Notes under the pieces: model-generated
What the model was told of the DNA's origin: nothing
The model's input: only the letters and a program-made list of their open reading frames with translations
Database searches by the model: none
Translations under genes and position numbers: made by a program
NCBI GenBank assembly: GCA_020186115.1
Contig: WSYJ01000186.1
Coordinates: forward strand, 3,207,501-3,271,500
DNA: 64,000 nucleotides
Direction of reading: 5' to 3'
Source: Histomonas meleagridis
Lineage: Eukaryota; Parabasalia; Tritrichomonadida; Dientamoebidae
In this document: piece by piece, positions 10,178-20,604 of the stretch
How positions within the stretch are numbered: position 1 is the stretch's first letter
Layout of the letters: each line of letters opens with the position of its first letter

Positions 10178-11092
10178 ATGGATTTGTCCAAACTCATTCA
10201 AACTCTAAATGATTGTATTACACCTGAGGAACAAGAAATCACACCTTTGTTAGAAAAAGCAACAGAACTTCTTCAAGACCAACCAAATATAAAAATTTTA
10301 CATTCACCAATCACAGTTTGTGGAGATATTCATGGTCAATTATTTGATCTTCAAGAGCTGTTTTGCATTGGTGGTGAATGTCCGGATACCAATTACATAT
10401 TTTTAGGTGATTATGTTGATAGAGGTCATTATTCAGTAGAAACATTTTTATTATTATTATGTTTATATGTTAAGTATCCATCCAGAATGACTCTTTTACG
10501 TGGAAATCATGAAGCACGACAAACAACTCAAGCATATGGTTTTTATGATGAATGCATTCAAAAATTTGGCAATGCCAATGTTTGGAAAGCATGTACTGAT
10601 CTTTTTGATCTCTTTCCTATTGCAGCGGTCATCGATAATGAAATATTTTGTGTTCATGGCGGATTATCGTCTGGCATTAAAACACTTGATGACATCAACA
10701 AAATAGACAGAAAATGTGAGCCACCAAGTGCCGGGCCTTATTGTGATCTTCTTTGGAGTGATCCTGATAGTAGCATTGAAGGATTTACGATGAGTCCACG
10801 TGGAGCCGGATTTCTTTTTGGTGGTGATGTAGTTAAAGAATTTAATGAACAAAACAAAATTAGTTTTATTTGCCGTGCGCATCAGCTCATGATGGAAGGC
10901 TATGATTTGATGTTTGACGAAACATTGGCAACGATTTGGAGTGCCCCAAATTATTGCTATCGGAGTGGTAACGTTGCTGCAATTTTAGAGTTTGACGAAA
11001 AGTTAAATAAAACATTCAAAACATTCGAGGCAAGACCAGAAAATGAATGTAAGAGTCAAGGGCAACCACAGCCACTGGAATATTTTTCTTAA
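10178..11092 (+). CDS. PP2A-type Ser/Thr phosphatase catalytic subunit, PP4-like
   Basis: PPP-family metallophosphatase that removes phosphate from serine/threonine. All signature motifs are present: GDIHGQ (49-54), GDYVDRG (77-83), RGNHE (108-112), FCVHGGLS and the ICRAHQ segment with its metal-binding histidine. [20 protein letters not shown] text ([13 protein letters not shown]) and [11 protein letters not shown] resemble PP4/Pph3 most, then PP6 and PP2A. 304 residues, the usual size. The C-terminus reads EYFS rather than the DYFL of PP2A/PP4/PP6. If the family's carboxymethylation on the last leucine is conserved elsewhere, this paralogue cannot have it. The ATG start is preceded by an A-rich stretch. 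Confidence 0.92.
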   Translation: MDLSKLIQTLNDCITPEEQEITPLLEKATELLQDQPNIKILHSPITVCGDIHGQLFDLQELFCIGGECPDTNYIFLGDYVDRGHYSVETFLLLLCLYVKYPSRMTLLRGNHEARQTTQAYGFYDECIQKFGNANVWKACTDLFDLFPIAAVIDNEIFCVHGGLSSGIKTLDDINKIDRKCEPPSAGPYCDLLWSDPDSSIEGFTMSPRGAGFLFGGDVVKEFNEQNKISFICRAHQLMMEGYDLMFDETLATIWSAPNYCYRSGNVAAILEFDEKLNKTFKTFEARPENECKSQGQPQPLEYFS

Positions 11093-11807
11093 TAAAAATA
11101 AAATCATTTTCATGAAAATTAATTAATTATTAATTTAGTTAATAAATTATTTTTTAGAATTCTATAAAATCTTGATAAATAACATGAAAACTCTAAATCA
11201 TGAGGAGAAATAGTAAATCATTCTTTGAATATTTTTTGAAATTTGTTCAAAAAAAAATTTAATGAATAATCATTGGATATCCAATCGAAAAATTAGCAAA
11301 TGAGAAAGTACACCATCGATAGCATTCCCTCATAATTTTCTTTTTAATTTCAAATATATTTCATTTAAATTTTTGTGGAAGCCTTTTTATGCAACAGACA
11401 GATTTAGAGCAAAGTGTTAAGGTTTAATTCATTTTTGTTGGCTTGTTTTTTGCATTATGCATAAGCAGAGCTTTTGTCCAGTAAAATTCAAGTCAAATTT
11501 TCTCAGTCATTAACAAAGTGACCATGATTAATATTGTTGGTCCAGCAATGAATTTTTTAAACCACCCTAAGTACTAAACTGTGATGAAAGTTTAATTTGT
11601 TGCAATAAATTTATTAAATTAGTTGATATTATACATTCAATGTTGATAAATTTTCATATCCATCGCCTCCCTCTTGTTAGCTATACAAAGAATTATTCAA
11701 AATTTTCTTAATATGCATAGCAATCGAGAAATTCGAAAATTTGGACAAAAACTGGCCTTTTGAATGCAAACCGTAAATTTTAAAACTGGCCAAATAGCTC
11801 ATTTTTA
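11093..11807. promoter_or_regulatory. Intergenic with promoter motifs of the RRM gene
   Basis: 715 nt without a gene. The last 45 nt hold two recognisable elements: AAACCGTAAA at 11768-11777, a motif recurring before several genes here, and an initiator TCATTTTTAATG at 11799-11810 that overlaps the ATG. The rest is AT-rich; several TAA/AATAAA-like strings follow the phosphatase stop. Confidence 0.5.
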
Positions 11808-12527
11808 ATGATGGAATCTAGAGATTTTCAAGGCTTGACAAATATTTCATATGCTCCTTTGTCTGCTGTGGCTTCTAGTTTTAGTGGGTTAACTCCTAAA
11901 ACTTGTGAAACATCAAATACAATAATCATAAAAAATCTTTCAACTGAGTTTGAAAAATTTTTAAACATATTGAGCTTATTTGGTGAAATTTTTAAGGTCA
12001 AATTTAACGCTAACAAGGGTATTGTTTTTGTGATTTTTTATGATTCTCGTCATTCGGAAAAAGCTCAAAGCTCTCTGGACGGATTCGTTTTTGAGTCGAT
12101 GAGGCTAAAATGTGAATTTGTTCATAAATCTCAAGAATATGATTTTGATCAATTGTCTTTAGATAAATGTCCAAGTTTATATGTTTCATGCTTGGATAAA
12201 AAACAGAGTCAGGTGTTGGCACATTTCTCTGTTTCCAAGTTGGCTAGAAATTTTGGTGAGGTAAAGAACATATTTAAATTTGATAATGAGACATTTATCA
12301 TAGAGTTTTTTGATTTTAGATCAGCTAAAAAAATGTTGTCTAGCAAGTGTGACTTGTTTATTGATTCCGTTCCAATCGTTTGTAATTATTCTCCTGCAAT
12401 AAATCAAGAAAGAATCAGATTTCAAAATTTAGATGATAATGTAAAGATGATTTATAACATGTTTAGATACCCAAATTGTTGTACGAATGTTTCCCTTCCT
12501 TTATCTAAATTAAATAAAATTATATAA
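11808..12527 (+). CDS. Tandem RRM RNA-binding protein, Mei2-like
   Basis: 239 residues with two RNA-recognition motifs. RRM1 (about 36-105): RNP2-like TIIIKNL, RNP1-like GIVFVIFYDSR. RRM2 (about 122-195): LYVSCL, then ETFIIEFFDFRSAKKML. The YDSR/FDFRSA pattern after the RNP1 strand is characteristic of Mei2-like proteins (family knowledge). The N-terminal 35 residues and C-terminal 40 are unstructured. The two ATGs at 11808 and 11811 are adjacent; either could serve. No Mei2-type third RRM is present, so it may be a shortened relative. Confidence 0.7.
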   Translation: MMESRDFQGLTNISYAPLSAVASSFSGLTPKTCETSNTIIIKNLSTEFEKFLNILSLFGEIFKVKFNANKGIVFVIFYDSRHSEKAQSSLDGFVFESMRLKCEFVHKSQEYDFDQLSLDKCPSLYVSCLDKKQSQVLAHFSVSKLARNFGEVKNIFKFDNETFIIEFFDFRSAKKMLSSKCDLFIDSVPIVCNYSPAINQERIRFQNLDDNVKMIYNMFRYPNCCTNVSLPLSKLNKII

Positions 12528-13144
12528 AAAATATTTTTTTTAATATATTGTTTTACTGAAAGATCTATTTGCCACAAAATTTAGAAATGCTGAATTTTTG
12601 TTATTACCTAGAAAACACACTACTATGAATGTATTTACAACAAGCATATTTAAGATATCGTCGAATTGTGTCTAAGATGATATTTGTTTTTAAATTAAAG
12701 ATTGGTATTAATTTCACAGTTTGAAGCATTGCTTGTGAAATTTCTAAAAATTCTTTATGCTAAGGTGTCGGCATTAATTAATTAAGTGCTAATTCATTGA
12801 TGTGCACATTAATTGGTTTTTGACGGCAAATTTGGTTTAATTATTTTGTTAACACGACGATCCTTTTTAATTGAAAATTAGTTATCAATGAATCTCCTTC
12901 AAATCGTAAAACCTAAATATATATGTCTTCCGTTTGATTCTCAAGAAAACCTTCTGTTTGAAATAATAATTTTGTAAAAAATATTTGATTACTGTCACCA
13001 ACACAACAGCCGGATGTTAATTTTTCAAGTGAATTACCATTAATAATAATAATTTTTTCATAAGTTTTTCAAAAACAAAAAACACAATACTAAAAATGAT
13101 TAAGTATTTAGAATATGTTATATTTTATTGTGTATTTATCTTAT
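12528..13144. other. Intergenic, no gene seen
   Basis: 617 nt between two 3' ends (RRM protein on plus, BspA-like protein on minus). AT-rich, no coding sense or foldable RNA recognised. Confidence 0.4.
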
Positions 13145-15025
13145 TTACATTTGATTAATGAATTTCTCTTCTTTGAAATCATCTGCAAATGGATCTTCTT
13201 CAATATTTGATATAGATATTCCTGTTGTGAATGTATTTGTAGTTTGGTTGTTATCATTTTGTTGTTCTGAAATTTCATTTTCAGCAAATTCTTCTTTTTT
13301 ATTTTTAATTCGTATTAATAATATTATAAGTAATGAAATTATAATAATAACAACAACAATAACGCAAACGATTATGATGATGATTGTTGTTTTGCTATCA
13401 TTTGTTTGAAATTCATTGTTATAAATAAATGTAAAGAAGTTCGAATAATAAATATAATAAGTTGAATAAATAATAACTGTGTAATCATAATATATAAATT
13501 CTGTTTCAATATAAATATTCGATGAATTAATTGTAATTAGCGAAAGTGATCTTGTTTGTATTTCAGAATAAGTAAATGAATGCGTAATTGATAATGTGAT
13601 CGTTAATAGATATGAAAAAGATTTCGTTAAATCGTTTTGAAATGACTGAGTAAATGTATGTGACTTAAAATATGTATTACTATGACTGAATGAATTTAAT
13701 ACTGAAAATGTATTTGACTTAGAGAATGTATTACTATGACTGAATGTATGTGATGATGAAAACGAAAGTGTTGATATTGGTCTGCAGTTCCCTTCAGCTG
13801 TTTTGCTGTTGACTGATAATTCTCCAAATGTCTTGTCGACATATGTTGGATATGTTATAACTGTTGTCGTAACATTATAAAATGCACCCAATCCAATATT
13901 TGGTTCTGTTTCGCCATAATAATAAATGCATTCAAGTCCATAACAATTACCAAACGCTGAACCTCCAATTTCTTTGATTCCATACCCAAGTGTTAATATT
14001 CTTAATTGAGAACAGAATGAAAATGCTGAACCACCAATTATTATAACTGAATTTGGAATTGTAATGTTTCCGATCGATGAACAGAATGAAAATGCTGAAC
14101 CATAAATTGTTGTAACATTTTCGCCAAAAAGAATAATTTCTAATCGTGGACATGAAGAGAACGCATAACTCCCAATATTTGATATAGAATTACCAAGATT
14201 AACTGAAATAACTTTTAACCAATTTGCAAATGAATTCCTTGGAATGGTATAAATTCCTTCATTAATGTTGACAAATTTCGTGATGTTTTTATATTGTTCA
14301 ATTTCATTAAAATCATTTGAGTTTGTTATTGTTAATGTTAAATTATTATTATCATAAAATATTTGATAAGAATTCATGAAAAATATAACAAAAATTAAAA
14401 CATTTTTGTGTTTTTTCTTTTCGCTTGTTTTCAATTCATAGTTGGTCAATAAAAATTTCTGTAGAAAAAGTGGTTTTTTCTGAAAAAAATTGATATAAAC
14501 CACCACAATCATAATTGAAAAAACGGCGGTTAAACGAGCAAATGCATTGAATTTAAATGGTCGGTCTGTTTTATCGTTTTGCATCAATGAGGAACAAAGA
14601 AATTTCCTCTGGATCAAAGATATATTCTCACAACATCTTTTCATGGTTTGCTTTGATGGATTGTTTTCAATAAACATAATGGTTGTATGGGATTTATTTT
14701 GGGTAAATGTAAAATGTGATGCTGAGAATTTTATTTTGCCATTAAATATTTGAAGCATAACAAATGTATGCTCTACTTCAGTGAGGAAATGTAAAAATAA
14801 ACTGGTTTTAAAGAAATTGGAAATTGTGTTAAATATATCAAATTTCTGATACTTAATTTCAAAGATCGGATCTTCTGCATTGTACCCATGTGTGAATGCT
14901 TCTTTGCTTAGGATCTTTTTCATATTTGATATTTTTATAGTTGTAAAACATGGGATTTCTGGTAACATACTGTTTCCAAATTGCTTTCTTATGAACGAAA
15001 TGAGCAGCAAACGAAGAATTTTCAT
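13145..15025 (-). CDS. BspA-like leucine-rich membrane protein, copy 1
   Basis: 626 residues. About 260-400 is a run of BspA/TpLRR-type leucine-rich repeats (IGSYAFSSCPRLEIILFGE, GSAFSFCSSIGNITIPN, GGSAFGNCYGLECIYYYG). In trichomonads such proteins are abundant surface proteins, some linked to adhesion. A Ser/Thr-rich stalk with SHTFSHSNTFSKSNTF-type repeats follows, then a strong C-terminal membrane helix (IIIIIVCVIVVVIIIISLL) and a ~55-residue acidic cytoplasmic tail. The first ~200 residues differ completely from copy 2 and end in a hydrophobic helix (LTAVFSIMIVVVYINFF) with a basic tail, recalling a p24-type end. If the upstream part is not translated, no in-frame ATG remains before the hydrophobic leader KNVLIFVIFFMNS. 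Confidence 0.75.
   Translation of the reverse strand: MKILRLLLISFIRKQFGNSMLPEIPCFTTIKISNMKKILSKEAFTHGYNAEDPIFEIKYQKFDIFNTISNFFKTSLFLHFLTEVEHTFVMLQIFNGKIKFSASHFTFTQNKSHTTIMFIENNPSKQTMKRCCENISLIQRKFLCSSLMQNDKTDRPFKFNAFARLTAVFSIMIVVVYINFFQKKPLFLQKFLLTNYELKTSEKKKHKNVLIFVIFFMNSYQIFYDNNNLTLTITNSNDFNEIEQYKNITKFVNINEGIYTIPRNSFANWLKVISVNLGNSISNIGSYAFSSCPRLEIILFGENVTTIYGSAFSFCSSIGNITIPNSVIIIGGSAFSFCSQLRILTLGYGIKEIGGSAFGNCYGLECIYYYGETEPNIGLGAFYNVTTTVITYPTYVDKTFGELSVNSKTAEGNCRPISTLSFSSSHTFSHSNTFSKSNTFSVLNSFSHSNTYFKSHTFTQSFQNDLTKSFSYLLTITLSITHSFTYSEIQTRSLSLITINSSNIYIETEFIYYDYTVIIYSTYYIYYSNFFTFIYNNEFQTNDSKTTIIIIIVCVIVVVIIIISLLIILLIRIKNKKEEFAENEISEQQNDNNQTTNTFTTGISISNIEEDPFADDFKEEKFINQM
13738..14430 (-). 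repeat. Duplicated block shared with 16458-17150
   Basis: About 693 nt nearly identical, at the nucleotide level including third codon positions, to 16458-17150. It covers the hydrophobic leader, the leucine-rich repeats and the start of the Ser/Thr stalk. Identity stops abruptly at its 5' coding end (codons LKTSEKKKHKN). This indicates a recent duplication or gene conversion. Confidence 0.85.
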
Positions 15026-15946
15026 GCTTCAAGACCCAATATAGCTAAGGCCTTTGCTAAATACACATCGGCCCATACAAAAGTTAAAAATCGCACGGTT
15101 AATATTTAAAAAATTTATTGTTTGATTGAAGTTTTTCAATTTAACCTAAATTTTTTTGTTTCAATATTTAAATTAAACCCAGAAAAGATGCTGAATTAAA
15201 TGTTTTTAAAGGCACTTTTAAATAATTTAATGAATGGATGTGATAAAGCTTGATTTGTTGATCAAAATGATATACTTTTGTTGTTGGAAAACACTTTTTA
15301 AAGTTATTTGTTTTCATTATTTTCAAGAAATATGAAATTTTGTTTATGTTCATCTGTTTTACTTGATGCATAATAAGTCCTTAAAGACATATCATATATA
15401 AATATGATTTATTCATTAAAAGATAAAATATTAATGCATGTTTGTAAATATTAAAGTAAATTATTACACAACCTCCATCATGTTACTTATAAATTAATGA
15501 ATGTGTGAACGGTAAATAAATTGTGAATATGTAAGAAAAAGATAAATCACTTTGAAGATGTGCTTGAATAAGCATCTTAGAATATAATTAGCAAATCATA
15601 ATATTAATATGTAAAATTATTATATTTAATAACACTTATAATATTTCTCTTGATTTGGTTCATCAAAAAATCATCAGATATTATCTTCATATACATTGTT
15701 TTATAATTAATGATATCAAAAGTGAGTGCGTAAACATGAATATCTGTTACAAACTATAAATCATTTCGTCAATAACTGCTTTAATATGATAACATTTTTG
15801 TCTTTAGGATTTTGCCTCAAAACATTATATATATTATAAATCGATTAACATTTCAAACATTATCATTTCTCATTGCGGATCACTTCATACTATTTTAAAT
15901 ATATAAAAATATATCAATTAAAAATATATTTTTATTTTACATCAAA
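15026..15946. other. Intergenic between the BspA-like copies
   Basis: 921 nt, AT-rich, no gene recognised. An ACGGTTAAT element lies near 15095-15103, about 70 nt before the start of copy 1, one of the recurrent AACCGT/ACGGTT motifs. The remainder shows no similarity to the coding parts of either copy. Confidence 0.4.
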
Positions 15947-17650
15947 TCATAGCCAATTGTCTTCATCATCTTCTTTAACAATATCTTCAATTAAAGTATT
16001 TACGTCTTCAATTTGTTTTGTACTTGATGTAGTTGAATCTTTAAATTGTAATTTCGAAGTCGATTTTCCTTTTTTATTATTACTCTTTATTAAGAACATA
16101 ACAATTCCAATAATTATTAATATAAATGCAATTGATCCGCAGATAATTCCAATCAAAGCAATAATTGTAATTCCATTTGTTTGTAAAATGTTTGTGTGAA
16201 ACATTGTAATGAAGTTTGAATAATAATTATAATATGTTGAATATATAATAACTGTGTAATCATAATAAATAAATTGCGTTTCGAGATAAGAAAATGTTGA
16301 GTTAAATATGGATAATGAAAGTGATCTTGTTTGCGTTTCATAATATGTAAATGAGTACGAAATTGTGAGTGTATATGTTAATGTATATGAAAATGAAAAT
16401 GTTAAATCGCTTTGAAATGACTGAGTAAATGTATTTGACTTAGAATATGTATTACTATGACTGAATGTGTGTGATGATGAAAACGAAAGTGTTGATATTG
16501 GGCTGCAGTTCCCTTCAGCTGTTTTGCTGTTGACTAGTAATTCTCCAAATGTCTTGTCGACATATGTTGGATATGTTATAACTGTTGTCGTAACATTATA
16601 AAATGCACCCAATCCAATATTTGGTTCTGTGTCGCCATAATAATAAATGCATTCAAGTCCATAACAATTACCAAACGCTGAACCTCCAATTTCTTTGATT
16701 CCATACCCAAGTGTTAATATTCTTAATTTAGAACAGAATGAAAATGCTGAACCATCAATTATTATAACTGAATTTGGAATTGTAATGTTTTCGATCGATG
16801 AACAGAATGAAAATGCTGAACCATAAATTGTTGTAACATTTTCGCCAAAAAGAATAATTTCTAATCGTGGACATGAAGAGAACGCATAACTCCCAATATT
16901 TGATATAGAATTACCAAGATTAACTGAAATAACTTTTAACCAATTTGCAAATGAATTCCTTGGAATGGTATAAATTCCTTCATTAATGTTGACAAATTTC
17001 GTGATGTTTTTATATTGTTCAATTTCATTAAAATCATTTGAGTTTGTTATTGTTAATGTTAAATTATTATCATAAAATATTTGAAAAGAATTCATGAAAA
17101 ATATAACAAAAATTAAAACATTTTTATGTTTTTTCTTTTCGCTTGTTTTCAGTTTGTTCATCAAAAATTTAATTTCATAGAATAATAAAAATCCTAAAAT
17201 AAAAAAGTTACACATCAGAACTTGAATAGTTTCAATGAATTTGAACATTTTATTAATGAAACTTTTCTTCATCGAATTTGCTAAATGAACCTTTAATGAA
17301 AAATAATTATGTACGAAAGAAAAGAATTTGAAATATTGCTTAACATATGAAATTGGTAATTCAAATAAAGGGAAATACCATTGGTATTTTCCTGCACTGA
17401 TGTTAAATAGATCAGATTCATTATCTTTTAGCATAATAAATTTTTTTACTTTAATAGATACATTCGCTTTGTCATGGGATGAGAATGTAAAGTATATACC
17501 TCCTTTGGATTCTGAAGTAAGGCAAATGGAGTGTTTGAAAGTTTGAGAAATAGATAATTGATCAGTAAAAATCTTTGAATCTGAATTTTGTGGAGAGGTT
17601 TGTAATAAGCAAAAGAAATACATAGGGAAAGCCGAGAAGAAGAAACACAT
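15947..17650 (-). CDS. BspA-like leucine-rich membrane protein, copy 2
   Basis: 567 residues. It begins with a plausible signal peptide (MCFFFSAFPMYFFCLLQ) and a ~130-residue luminal region containing GGIYFTFSSHDKANVSIKV, faintly like a GOLD/p24 domain. A first membrane helix (VLMCNFFILGFLLFYEI) and a basic stretch KTSEKKKHKN follow. Then come the hydrophobic leader, BspA-type repeats nearly identical to copy 1, a Ser/Thr-rich stalk, a C-terminal membrane helix (IIALIGIICGSIAFILIIIG) and an acidic tail. The probable arrangement is extracellular LRRs held by helices on both sides. An ATG directly before the shared block (MNKLKTSEKKK) is an alternative start that would give an ordinary signal-peptide BspA protein. 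Confidence 0.78.
   Translation of the reverse strand: MCFFFSAFPMYFFCLLQTSPQNSDSKIFTDQLSISQTFKHSICLTSESKGGIYFTFSSHDKANVSIKVKKFIMLKDNESDLFNISAGKYQWYFPLFELPISYVKQYFKFFSFVHNYFSLKVHLANSMKKSFINKMFKFIETIQVLMCNFFILGFLLFYEIKFLMNKLKTSEKKKHKNVLIFVIFFMNSFQIFYDNNLTLTITNSNDFNEIEQYKNITKFVNINEGIYTIPRNSFANWLKVISVNLGNSISNIGSYAFSSCPRLEIILFGENVTTIYGSAFSFCSSIENITIPNSVIIIDGSAFSFCSKLRILTLGYGIKEIGGSAFGNCYGLECIYYYGDTEPNIGLGAFYNVTTTVITYPTYVDKTFGELLVNSKTAEGNCSPISTLSFSSSHTFSHSNTYSKSNTFTQSFQSDLTFSFSYTLTYTLTISYSFTYYETQTRSLSLSIFNSTFSYLETQFIYYDYTVIIYSTYYNYYSNFITMFHTNILQTNGITIIALIGIICGSIAFILIIIGIVMFLIKSNNKKGKSTSKLQFKDSTTSSTKQIEDVNTLIEDIVKEDDEDNWL
16458..17150 (-). repeat. Duplicated block shared with 13738-14430
   Basis: Second member of the nearly identical pair. 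Relative to copy 1 the Ser/Thr stalk just downstream is shorter by several repeat units, and the C-terminal helix and tail are diverged. The duplicated or converted tract is therefore limited to the LRR part. Confidence 0.85.
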
Positions 17651-18864
17651 TCGTGAGAAAACTTGAAAAACTTGTTAATAAATCAGTCAGAAACGATACA
17701 GAGAGCTTCAACCGCTTCGCTTTTTTGTTATTTCATTTGTTAAAGTTTTGCTGATACAGGGTTTATAGTTTTTGCAATCGGAAGATGTTTTACAGAATGT
17801 TTTTTATGAAAAGTGACATAAGGTTCCTTAATTAAATTGCATAAAAATCCTGTTTAAAAATTAAAGAAAGAAGATGACATCGTTTGTCATAAAGGAAACA
17901 ATTTCAGGCATTTGAATTGAAAACGCTCAAAAAATTATTGAATTTTGAATGAAGTACTTCTCCAAACAACCGCCTGTTACTGTAACCGTTAAAGAAGGGG
18001 TCTGACAATATAATATCGATTTTTAAATATAAATATCTCACCTAAGATTAAATAAATTTTTAAATAAATGTCTTGAAAAATATGTAATTTAGATAGTTTT
18101 CGAGATTTTAAAAAAGATTTTTATAAACTTATTATTCATTGAGAAATGGATTTATTTTAAAATAGAAAGCCAATCTCTTCATTTTAATCCATCCTCTTTT
18201 TGATTGAGCGAGGTAATAATATTCTTCAGTACATGAAGAATAAATCACATTGAATAAAATTTTAATTTAGATCTTAATTATTGAAAAATATGAGAACATA
18301 TTTTTATATGAATCTCAGGAAGTAATAAATTATTTTTAATTTTAAGATATTTTTGTTGAAAAGTGGATTTATATTGAGGTTTTTATTGTTATCATTCTAA
18401 ATAAACAAATTTTATGTTATATCATTCTGTTTTTACATGTGTTTCCTTCAAATTAACAAAAAAAATTATTTTAAATCGATATTTTTTTATTCAGTATTTT
18501 AAACAATTTTTTCATTTTATGACTTCATTTTCAGATTTTTTTTTGTTTACTTCGATTTGCTCTGCATACAACATGAAACGCATTCTTGTTATTTATAAAC
18601 CATAGCTTGAAATTCTTTAGAAAAATATTTAAATGTACATTTATAGTATCAACAAAATATAAGGCACAAATAAGAAACTGTCATTATTATAGATAAAATT
18701 ATATATAAACATGTTTAATATGAATATATTGCATTTACAAATAATTGACTTATTAATAAGATTCGTTTGTTTAATTAATTATAATTTCTCAGTAAAAAAC
18801 AGTCATATTTTAAAGATTGTTGTGCTATGAACATTGTTAAATCAAAATTTCAATAAATATTTAT
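17651..18864. other. Intergenic, 1.2 kb, no gene seen
   Basis: Between the start of the second BspA-like gene and the 3' end of the Myb gene. A GTAACCGTTAAAG element lies near 17980-17992, more than 300 nt from any start, so its role is unclear. Open frames here are short and low-complexity. Confidence 0.4.
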
Positions 18865-19713
18865 TTATAGTGCCCACATCTGATCTGGAAGATCAAAATC
18901 TAACTTAATATCATTAATATTATTATCAATTGGAAAATCAGAACATGAATTTGTAAAATCCATTTGTGAAAAATCTGATTGATTTGATTGTTCATTCGTT
19001 TGATCAGATATCTGAAATTCCTTCATTATTTCTGAAAAATCCAATAATAAATCTGTATTACTTTTGTTGCTTTCATTATTTGGAAACAAATTTGGTCTTT
19101 TCAGTAACTTTGATTTGTTTTTGATATCTCTTGTTAATTGTGTATACCGATATCTACATTGGACATCACTTCTATTGCCTATTTGATTTGCTATTTTCAT
19201 CCATGATTTTGTTCCAATTGTTTTACATAAAGTCAACAACATTTCATCTTCTTCGCTTTTCCAAGGCATCTTAGATAACTTTGGATCTAAAACACGAATC
19301 CACCTTTGAGAACATTGTGATCTACTTCTTCCAGATCCAACAAAAGCTGCAACAGCTGCAAGGTTAACAATACTATATTCATTTACTGCCATTATTAATC
19401 TATTATCTTCTTCAATTGTCCAACCCCTAGTTTTTTTTCTTCTTTCAAAACCATATTCTTCTAATTCTGGTCCTTTAGGTGGTTCTTCATTTACACAATT
19501 TACAATATCAATCATTCTTGAAATAACATCTTCACAATCAACATATTTTTTAATTCTTGCACTACATTCATTTCTTCTACTTGGATCTGTTACAAGTATC
19601 CGAAAATTTTCTTCTAACTCTTTTATTATTTCTGAAGGATATAAATTTTCTTCTATCATTAATAAAGACATTGCAAAATCAACAAGAACAGAATTCTTCT
19701 TTTCTTGCATCAT
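18865..19713 (-). CDS. Two-repeat Myb transcription factor
   Basis: 282 residues. Myb repeat 1 is about 96-142 (RGWTIEEDNRLIMAV ... CSQRWIRVLDP) and repeat 2 about 148-193 (KMPWKSEEDEMLL ... QCRYRY). The SQCSQRW and DVQCRYRY recognition-helix text is typical of trichomonad Myb proteins. In T. vaginalis such Myb proteins bind AACGAT-like promoter elements; here AACGAT and ATCGTA lie 118-130 nt upstream of its own start. The N-terminal ~80 residues are helical, and a comparable domain is present in the second Myb gene at 34253. The C-terminal tail is Asn/Ser-rich. The start is either of two adjacent ATGs (19713 or 19710). Confidence 0.9.
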   Translation of the reverse strand: MMQEKKNSVLVDFAMSLLMIEENLYPSEIIKELEENFRILVTDPSRRNECSARIKKYVDCEDVISRMIDIVNCVNEEPPKGPELEEYGFERRKKTRGWTIEEDNRLIMAVNEYSIVNLAAVAAFVGSGRSRSQCSQRWIRVLDPKLSKMPWKSEEDEMLLTLCKTIGTKSWMKIANQIGNRSDVQCRYRYTQLTRDIKNKSKLLKRPNLFPNNESNKSNTDLLLDFSEIMKEFQISDQTNEQSNQSDFSQMDFTNSCSDFPIDNNINDIKLDFDLPDQMWAL

Positions 19714-20120
19714 TTAAAATGAATATTTCCTGACTGGATAATATTCAATATTTGCTTTTCTTTCTGTTACAGAAAGCAATTCAAAACGGGTTTTTACCCA
19801 AAACTAGTTTTTTGGGTTAAAAAAATATAGAACGATTAAAATCGTATTTCCTTTTGACGTATTGTTTGGGGGTAAATTTTATATATATTATCTAAATTTA
19901 AAGTTTCAAGTAAATTTATATGCATGAAAACTTTAGAAATAAATTGCATATTAGTATAAAATAATTACTATAATTACTATGATATAATATGATGATAATT
20001 TTGATTTTTGTAAATATTTTTAGTGTGCCGAAACCTGTAAAATGCTGCGTATGATCAAAAAGTGAAATTTTGAATGCATTTATCGGTTACTATGAAAATT
20101 CAAGTTTTGTCACTCTGATA
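19714..20120. promoter_or_regulatory. Divergent promoter region, Myb gene and ARPC5
   Basis: Contains an inverted repeat, ACCCAAAA (19796-19803) with TTTTGGGT (19810-19817), and a pair AACGAT (19831-19836) / ATCGTA (19841-19846) facing each other, 118-133 nt upstream of the Myb start. On the other side, TCACTCTGATA at 20110-20120 directly precedes the ARPC5 ATG and matches the trichomonad initiator type. Confidence 0.5.
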
Positions 20121-20558
20121 ATGTCCTACGTTGACACAATAAACCAGCGCGCTGAGCAGGCTAAAGGAGAAGTTCGCTCTAACCCAGGCAACGCACTCAA
20201 AACAGTTTTACAAGAATTGCCAGTTCGTCCAAAACATGTTATTGAAAAGAGCGATAGCAAAGATGTTCAAGCACGTAAGATGACAGAAGCAAAGGACGCA
20301 GCTGCCAAGGCTGTTTGCTCTATCCTTTGCTCAATTGAATCAGCTAAGCTTGCTACAGCAATCAAGGCATTAACTGATGATGAACGTGATACACTTATGA
20401 AATTTGTTTACCGTGGTTTCTCTGAACGTGAAATGGTTGATGGAAAGCCAAAGTGCACATATGATTGCAACCTTCTCTTGAAAGCTCATGAAGAAATTAC
20501 AAAGATCAATGGAAACGGCCCAATCATTCGTTCAATCCATACCCGTCTTGAGGTTTAA
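20121..20558 (+). CDS. ARPC5: Arp2/3 complex 16-kDa subunit (ARPC5)
   Basis: 145 residues starting MSYVDTINQRAEQAK. This is the small p16-Arc subunit of the Arp2/3 actin-nucleating complex. Typical ARPC5 text includes ALKTVLQELPV, then VCSILCSIES, and near the C-terminus DTLMKFVYRGFSER followed by LLLKAHEEI and GPIIRSIHTRL. Family members are about 150 residues, so it is full length. I chose the ATG at 20121 because an initiator-like TCACTCTGATA ends right before it and upstream in-frame codons lack an ATG. Codon use is richer in C/G than in neighbours, as expected for a highly expressed gene. A T-run of 23 follows the stop by about 20 nt. Confidence 0.93.
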   Translation: MSYVDTINQRAEQAKGEVRSNPGNALKTVLQELPVRPKHVIEKSDSKDVQARKMTEAKDAAAKAVCSILCSIESAKLATAIKALTDDERDTLMKFVYRGFSEREMVDGKPKCTYDCNLLLKAHEEITKINGNGPIIRSIHTRLEV

Positions 20559-20581
20559 TTAAAGTCATTGGCTTTTTGGTA

Positions 20582-20604
20582 TTTTTTTTTTTTTTTTTTT
20601 TTTT
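20582..20604. repeat. Poly-T tract
   Basis: Twenty-three consecutive T just downstream of the ARPC5 stop codon. Probably part of a 3' flanking region. Confidence 0.9.

Noticed and set aside
13158..13409. 83-codon plus-strand frame opposite the BspA-like tail
   Set aside because: Antisense shadow of the membrane helix of the minus-strand gene.
15168..15371. 67-codon open frame on the minus strand
   Set aside because: Low-complexity text between the two BspA-like genes, no relatives recognised, no initiator context.
18414..18605. 63-codon open frame on the plus strand
   Set aside because: Phe/Lys-rich translation of T-rich DNA; no support.
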